From assembly GCF_012689525.1 (NCBI RefSeq), contig NZ_CP051516.1:3906001-3970000 (forward strand): a stretch of 64,000 nt of DNA. Reading direction: 5' to 3'. Shown here one piece after another: positions 60,972 through 64,000 of the stretch. The notes below the pieces were generated by a model that was given only the letters and a program-made list of their open reading frames with translations, was not told the DNA's origin and did no database searches. Made by a program: the position numbers and the translations under genes. Each line of letters starts with the position of its first letter. Position 1 is the first letter of the stretch. The stretch is from Paraburkholderia aromaticivorans. GTDB lineage: Bacteria > Pseudomonadota > Gammaproteobacteria > Burkholderiales > Burkholderiaceae.

Positions 60972-61527
60972 TCCCCCGCTCGGCCCGGCCGACAAAATTA
61001 TCGGCGCCGAGCCGCCGCAGGCGCCGCGCCCGCCCGGCCGTCAGCCGCGCCGCGCCACCGCGCGCTTCATGCTGTCTCATCCGCTGCACATTCTGTCGCT
61101 GGGGTTCGGCAGCGGCTTGTCGCCAGTTGCGCCGGGCACGATCGGCACGCTGTTCGCGTGGGCGTCGTTCGCCGTGCTGAGCCGCTATCTGACTGTGATC
61201 GAGTGGGGCCTGCTGATCGTCGCCGGCTTTCTCGGCGGCATTGCGATTTGCGGATTCACCGCGAAGAAGCTCGGCATCGACGATCCGTCGCCGGTTGTGT
61301 GGGACGAAATCATCGCGTTCTGGCTGGTGCTGCTGATGGTCACGCCGGTGACGCTGACCGGCCAACTGTGGGCGTTTATCGTGTTCCGCTTCTTCGACAT
61401 GGTGAAGCCGCCGCCCATCGGCTATTTCGATCGTCGTCTGAAAGGTGGCTTTGGCATCATGTTCGATGACCTGGTCGCCGCGTTTTTCACGCTGCTCGTG
61501 ATTGCGCTCTGGCGCATGTCCGTTTGA
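60961..61527 (+). CDS. pgpA: Phosphatidylglycerophosphatase A
   Basis: Removes phosphate from phosphatidylglycerophosphate in the inner membrane. The 188-residue product has a 35-residue basic/proline N-terminus, then GFGSGLSPVAPGTIGTLFAW, DPSPVVWDEIIAFWLVLLMV (acidic site) and FRFFDMVKPPPIGYFDRRLK, FGIMFDDLVAAFFTLLVIAL, all PgpA signatures. The thiL-pgpA overlap (11 bp) is a common arrangement. An internal ATG (MLSHPLH) is an alternative start. Confidence 0.94.
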   Translation: MQTDPPLGPADKIIGAEPPQAPRPPGRQPRRATARFMLSHPLHILSLGFGSGLSPVAPGTIGTLFAWASFAVLSRYLTVIEWGLLIVAGFLGGIAICGFTAKKLGIDDPSPVVWDEIIAFWLVLLMVTPVTLTGQLWAFIVFRFFDMVKPPPIGYFDRRLKGGFGIMFDDLVAAFFTLLVIALWRMSV

Positions 61528-61593
61528 TTGCTGCCCGGCGGCCGCCGCGCCGCCGGGCATTCACCGCCAGCCCCCGTTTTCCGGATTGACGCC

Positions 61594-62094
61594 ATGCCTA
61601 CCGATTCCGTCGTTCACCAGCTTGCGATTCGCGTGAGCAACCGTCTGCGCGACGAGCGCCTCATGCTCGTCACCGCCGAGTCCTGCACGGGCGGCATGGT
61701 GGCGACTGCGATCACCGATATTTCCGGCAGCAGCGGCTGGTTCGAGCGCGGCTTCGTCACGTATTCGAATCAGGCGAAGAGCGAGATGATCGGCGTGCCC
61801 GCCGATCTGATCGACAAGCACGGCGCGGTCAGCGAGCAAGTGGCGCGCGCCATGGCGGAAGGTGCGCTGCGCAATAGCCGCGCGCAAGTCTCGCTGTCGA
61901 TTACCGGCGTCGCCGGACCGGGCGGCGGCACGGAGACCAAGCCGGTCGGCATGGTCTCGTTCGGCTGGAGCAACCGGCTGCATACGTCGGTGGAAACGAA
62001 GGTTTTCAAGGGTGACCGCGAGAAAATCCGCGTGCAGGCTGCCGCGCATGCGTTGCGCGGCGTCCTCGCCTTGCTCGACGAACGCGAGCATTAA
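61594..62094 (+). CDS. pncC: Nicotinamide-nucleotide amidohydrolase (CinA C-terminal type)
   Basis: Hydrolyses nicotinamide mononucleotide to nicotinate mononucleotide in NAD recycling. The 166-residue product begins MPTDSVVHQLAIRVSNRLRD and has MLVTAESCTGGMVATAITDI (catalytic Ser/Cys region), FERGFVTYSNQAKSEMIGVP and SLSITGVAGPGGGTETKPVG, matching stand-alone CinA C-terminal domains. It follows pgpA by 66 bp; the frame is open upstream but similarity starts at 61594. Confidence 0.92.
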   Translation: MPTDSVVHQLAIRVSNRLRDERLMLVTAESCTGGMVATAITDISGSSGWFERGFVTYSNQAKSEMIGVPADLIDKHGAVSEQVARAMAEGALRNSRAQVSLSITGVAGPGGGTETKPVGMVSFGWSNRLHTSVETKVFKGDREKIRVQAAAHALRGVLALLDEREH

Positions 62095-62117
62095 CCTTTG
62101 TTCGAAGCGGGAAGCCC

Positions 62118-62630
62118 ATGCCTGATTCGCACGCAACCAAAGACGAACTGATCCGCCGCCTCGATCTCAAGCCGCATCCCGAAGGCGGATTTTTCAGCGA
62201 GACGTATCGGTCGGCGCAACGGGTGATCCGCGATAAAAATGATTTAGCGCAGACGCGCTCCGCCTCGACCGCGATCTACTACCTGCTGTGCGACGGCGCG
62301 CATTCGGCGTGGCATCGAATCAAGTCCGACGAAGTCTGGCATTTCTATGCAGGCGAACCGTTGAACGTCCACGTACTCGACGAAACGGGCGCAGTGGTGA
62401 CGCATAAGCTCGGCAGTGCGCTGATGCATACGGATGCTGTGTTTCAGGCGGTGGTGCCGGCAGGTTTATGGTTCGCGGCGGAATGCGCCGACCCGGCTAC
62501 CTTCGCGCTAGTTGGTTGCACTGTGGCGCCGGGTTTTGAATTCAGCGAATTTGAGCTGGCGGATATCGACGCGTTGAAAGCGCGGCATCCGCAGCATGCC
62601 GCGTTGATCGAGCGGCTGAGGCCGAACTGA
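62118..62630 (+). CDS. Cupin protein, DUF985 family
   Basis: The 170-residue product has LDLKPHPEGGFFSETYRSAQ, STAIYYLLCDGAHSAWHRIK, SDEVWHFYAGEPLNVHVLDE and CTVAPGFEFSEFELA, the pattern of cupin_5 (DUF985), a single beta-barrel domain sometimes compared with sugar-binding or epimerase-like cupins. No function is established. It starts 23 bp after pncC and is probably cotranscribed; pyrF converges on it with 34 bp between. Confidence 0.87.
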   Translation: MPDSHATKDELIRRLDLKPHPEGGFFSETYRSAQRVIRDKNDLAQTRSASTAIYYLLCDGAHSAWHRIKSDEVWHFYAGEPLNVHVLDETGAVVTHKLGSALMHTDAVFQAVVPAGLWFAAECADPATFALVGCTVAPGFEFSEFELADIDALKARHPQHAALIERLRPN

Positions 62631-62664
62631 ACCCCACGCGCTCCCGAACAACGACAGCCCGCGA

Positions 62665-63480
62665 TTACCGGAACGCGTTGATCCGATCCCGCGTTTCCAT
62701 CGCGGCCTTCGCTGCGGCTTCGGCGAAATCGTCACCCTTGCCCGCGTAAATAATCGCGCGCGATGAGTTGATCAGCATGCCCGTGCCGTTCGCGGTACGG
62801 CCGGCGTTGACCGTCGCTTGCACGTCGCCGCCTTGCGCACCGATGCCCGGAATCAGCAGCGGCATATCGCCGACAATCCCCCGCACCACTTCAATCTCTT
62901 TCGGGAAAGTCGCGCCGACCACCAGACTCAGTTGGCCGCTCGCATTCCATTTCTCCGCCGCCAGCTGCGCGACGACCTGATACAGCGGACGGCCGCCCGT
63001 CTCCAGGAATTGCAGATCGGAACCGCCCGGGTTCGACGTGCGGCACAACACGATCACACCTTTGCCTTCATGTTCCAGATACGGCTGGATCGAGTCGAAG
63101 CCCATGTACGGATTCACCGTCACCGCGTCCGCTTGATAGCGCTCGAACGCCTCCCGCGCATATTGTTCGGCGGTGCTGCCGATGTCGCCGCGCTTCGCGT
63201 CCAGAATCACCGGCAGGCCCGGATGGTTCGCATGAATGTGGGCAATCAGCTGCTCGAGCTGGTCTTCCGCGCGATGCGCCGCGAAGTAGGCGATCTGTGG
63301 TTTGAACGACGACGCATACGGCGCGGTCGCGTCGACGATCGTGCGGCAGAAGTCGAAAATCGCCTCGGGACGGCCCGCAAGCGCGCCCGGGAATTTGCTG
63401 GGCTCGGGATCGAGGCCGACGCACAGCAGCGAGTTGGTGCGCTGCCAGGCGTCGTTGAGTGTCTGGATGAAATTGGACAT
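62665..63480 (-). CDS. pyrF: Orotidine-5-phosphate decarboxylase (type 2)
   Basis: Last step of UMP synthesis. The 271-residue product begins [20 protein letters not shown] and has [11 protein letters not shown], the catalytic [40 protein letters not shown] and [17 protein letters not shown], typical of the longer type 2 PyrF. E. coli PyrF is the shorter type 1 (245 residues). It is preceded on the same strand by the aldose epimerase-like gene. Confidence 0.95.
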   Translation of the reverse strand: MSNFIQTLNDAWQRTNSLLCVGLDPEPSKFPGALAGRPEAIFDFCRTIVDATAPYASSFKPQIAYFAAHRAEDQLEQLIAHIHANHPGLPVILDAKRGDIGSTAEQYAREAFERYQADAVTVNPYMGFDSIQPYLEHEGKGVIVLCRTSNPGGSDLQFLETGGRPLYQVVAQLAAEKWNASGQLSLVVGATFPKEIEVVRGIVGDMPLLIPGIGAQGGDVQATVNAGRTANGTGMLINSSRAIIYAGKGDDFAEAAAKAAMETRDRINAFR

Positions 63481-63562
63481 GGTGGGTCTCGCGGCGAGCG
63501 GGAAAACGGAAGAGGCGCGTATTTTACCCGTCCCGCGTGGCGGGCCGCGCCACCTCCCCCCG

Positions 63563-64000
63563 CTACTGTCGCCGCTTCGAGCCGCGCGCGCCCGGCATCG
63601 AGCGCAAACCCGTGCGTTCGACGGTGAAGCGGAACGTGCGCGTCAGTCGCTCGCCACGTCCCAGCAAGGTCATGCCGTTTTCGCTCGCGCCTCCGGCCAG
63701 GTTCATCGCGTTGATCGGATGATCCACCGGTTCGAAGCAGAAAAAGTCTTCGCCGGGCGGCGTGTACAGCACGTAGTAGTCGGTGTCGGCGGCAATGTTC
63801 AGCGACAGGCGGCGCTTCGGCCACACCACCGCCGCTTGCCCGCTCCAGCCGGTAAAAGCGTGATTGACGATGGTTTCTGGCAGCGGATACGCCACGCCGA
63901 ATTGCCAGGCGGGTGGCGCCTGCACATGCCGCACCGGCAGCCAGTCGTCGCCAGAGAGCCACAGGCCGCCGGCTGCGGCCGACAACTCGGTGTCCGCGTC
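63563..64000 (-). CDS. Aldose 1-epimerase-family protein, N-terminus cut by window edge
   Basis: The minus-strand frame is open from the right edge to a stop at 63563, 145 codons. It reads [60 protein letters not shown] and [20 protein letters not shown], the C-terminal part of GalM-like mutarotases, with the catalytic-glutamate region at [12 protein letters not shown]. Substrate sugar unknown. It converges on no other gene and lies 83 bp upstream of pyrF. Confidence 0.8.
   Translation of the reverse strand, partial: DADTELSAAAGGLWLSGDDWLPVRHVQAPPAWQFGVAYPLPETIVNHAFTGWSGQAAVVWPKRRLSLNIAADTDYYVLYTPPGEDFFCFEPVDHPINAMNLAGGASENGMTLLGRGERLTRTFRFTVERTGLRSMPGARGSKRRQ

Overview
The window looks like chromosomal DNA of a GC-rich beta-proteobacterium of the Burkholderiaceae, most likely Paraburkholderia or a close relative. 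This is inferred from gene content and order (bamE-dapB-exbB-exbD-leuS-lptE-holA-proA-hemJ opposite fur; Entner-Doudoroff and gluconate genes; tkt-gap; thiL-pgpA), from protein style, and from high GC. No database comparison was possible.

Layout. 1-11.3 kb: a DUF3025 gene and pyrC, a class II glutamine amidotransferase, a complete glutamate/aspartate ABC transporter operon (gltI-J-K-L), glutamate dehydrogenase, a LysR regulator, a GT2 glycosyltransferase and purB. 11.4-12.85 kb: an intact IS3-family element inserted in the loop of the purB/gntK terminator. 12.9-18.8 kb: gluconate uptake and Entner-Doudoroff catabolism (gntP-gntK, edd-eda) with divergent hexR and two HexR-like sites. 18.8-24.4 kb: an OmpA-like lipoprotein and a 1574-residue trimeric autotransporter adhesin with a 672-bp internal tandem duplication.

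24.6-35.6 kb is an accessory graveyard: a decayed ISAs1-family element, two decayed NTF2-like genes, one small unknown gene, and a three-level nested structure. A minus-strand group II intron (27948-35560) has its reverse transcriptase gene split by a 5.4-kb serine-recombinase element (A). The recombinase gene of A is itself split by a 2.5-kb related element (B), whose recombinase is intact. Both elements pair a large serine recombinase carrying a C-terminal helix-turn-helix with a small DUF5372-like protein.

35.7-46.2 kb: hemJ, proA, holA, lptE, leuS, a 29-copy GCTTG tract, exbD-exbB, dapB, bamE and divergent fur. 46.3-50.2 kb: ureide catabolism (allA, alc), a DctA-type transporter and a GntR/FCD regulator with two palindromic operators. 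50.3-64 kb: gap, tkt, a spermidine synthase-like gene, a VOC protein, rsmE, a secreted RNase with barstar-type inhibitor, maeB, thiL, pgpA, cinA, a cupin, pyrF and a partial aldose epimerase. An orphan plus-strand terminator near 57.3 kb suggests a small RNA.

Most of the window is conserved core metabolism. The unusual material is the nested recombinase elements, the repeat-rich adhesin, the pentanucleotide tract and the RNase/inhibitor pair.
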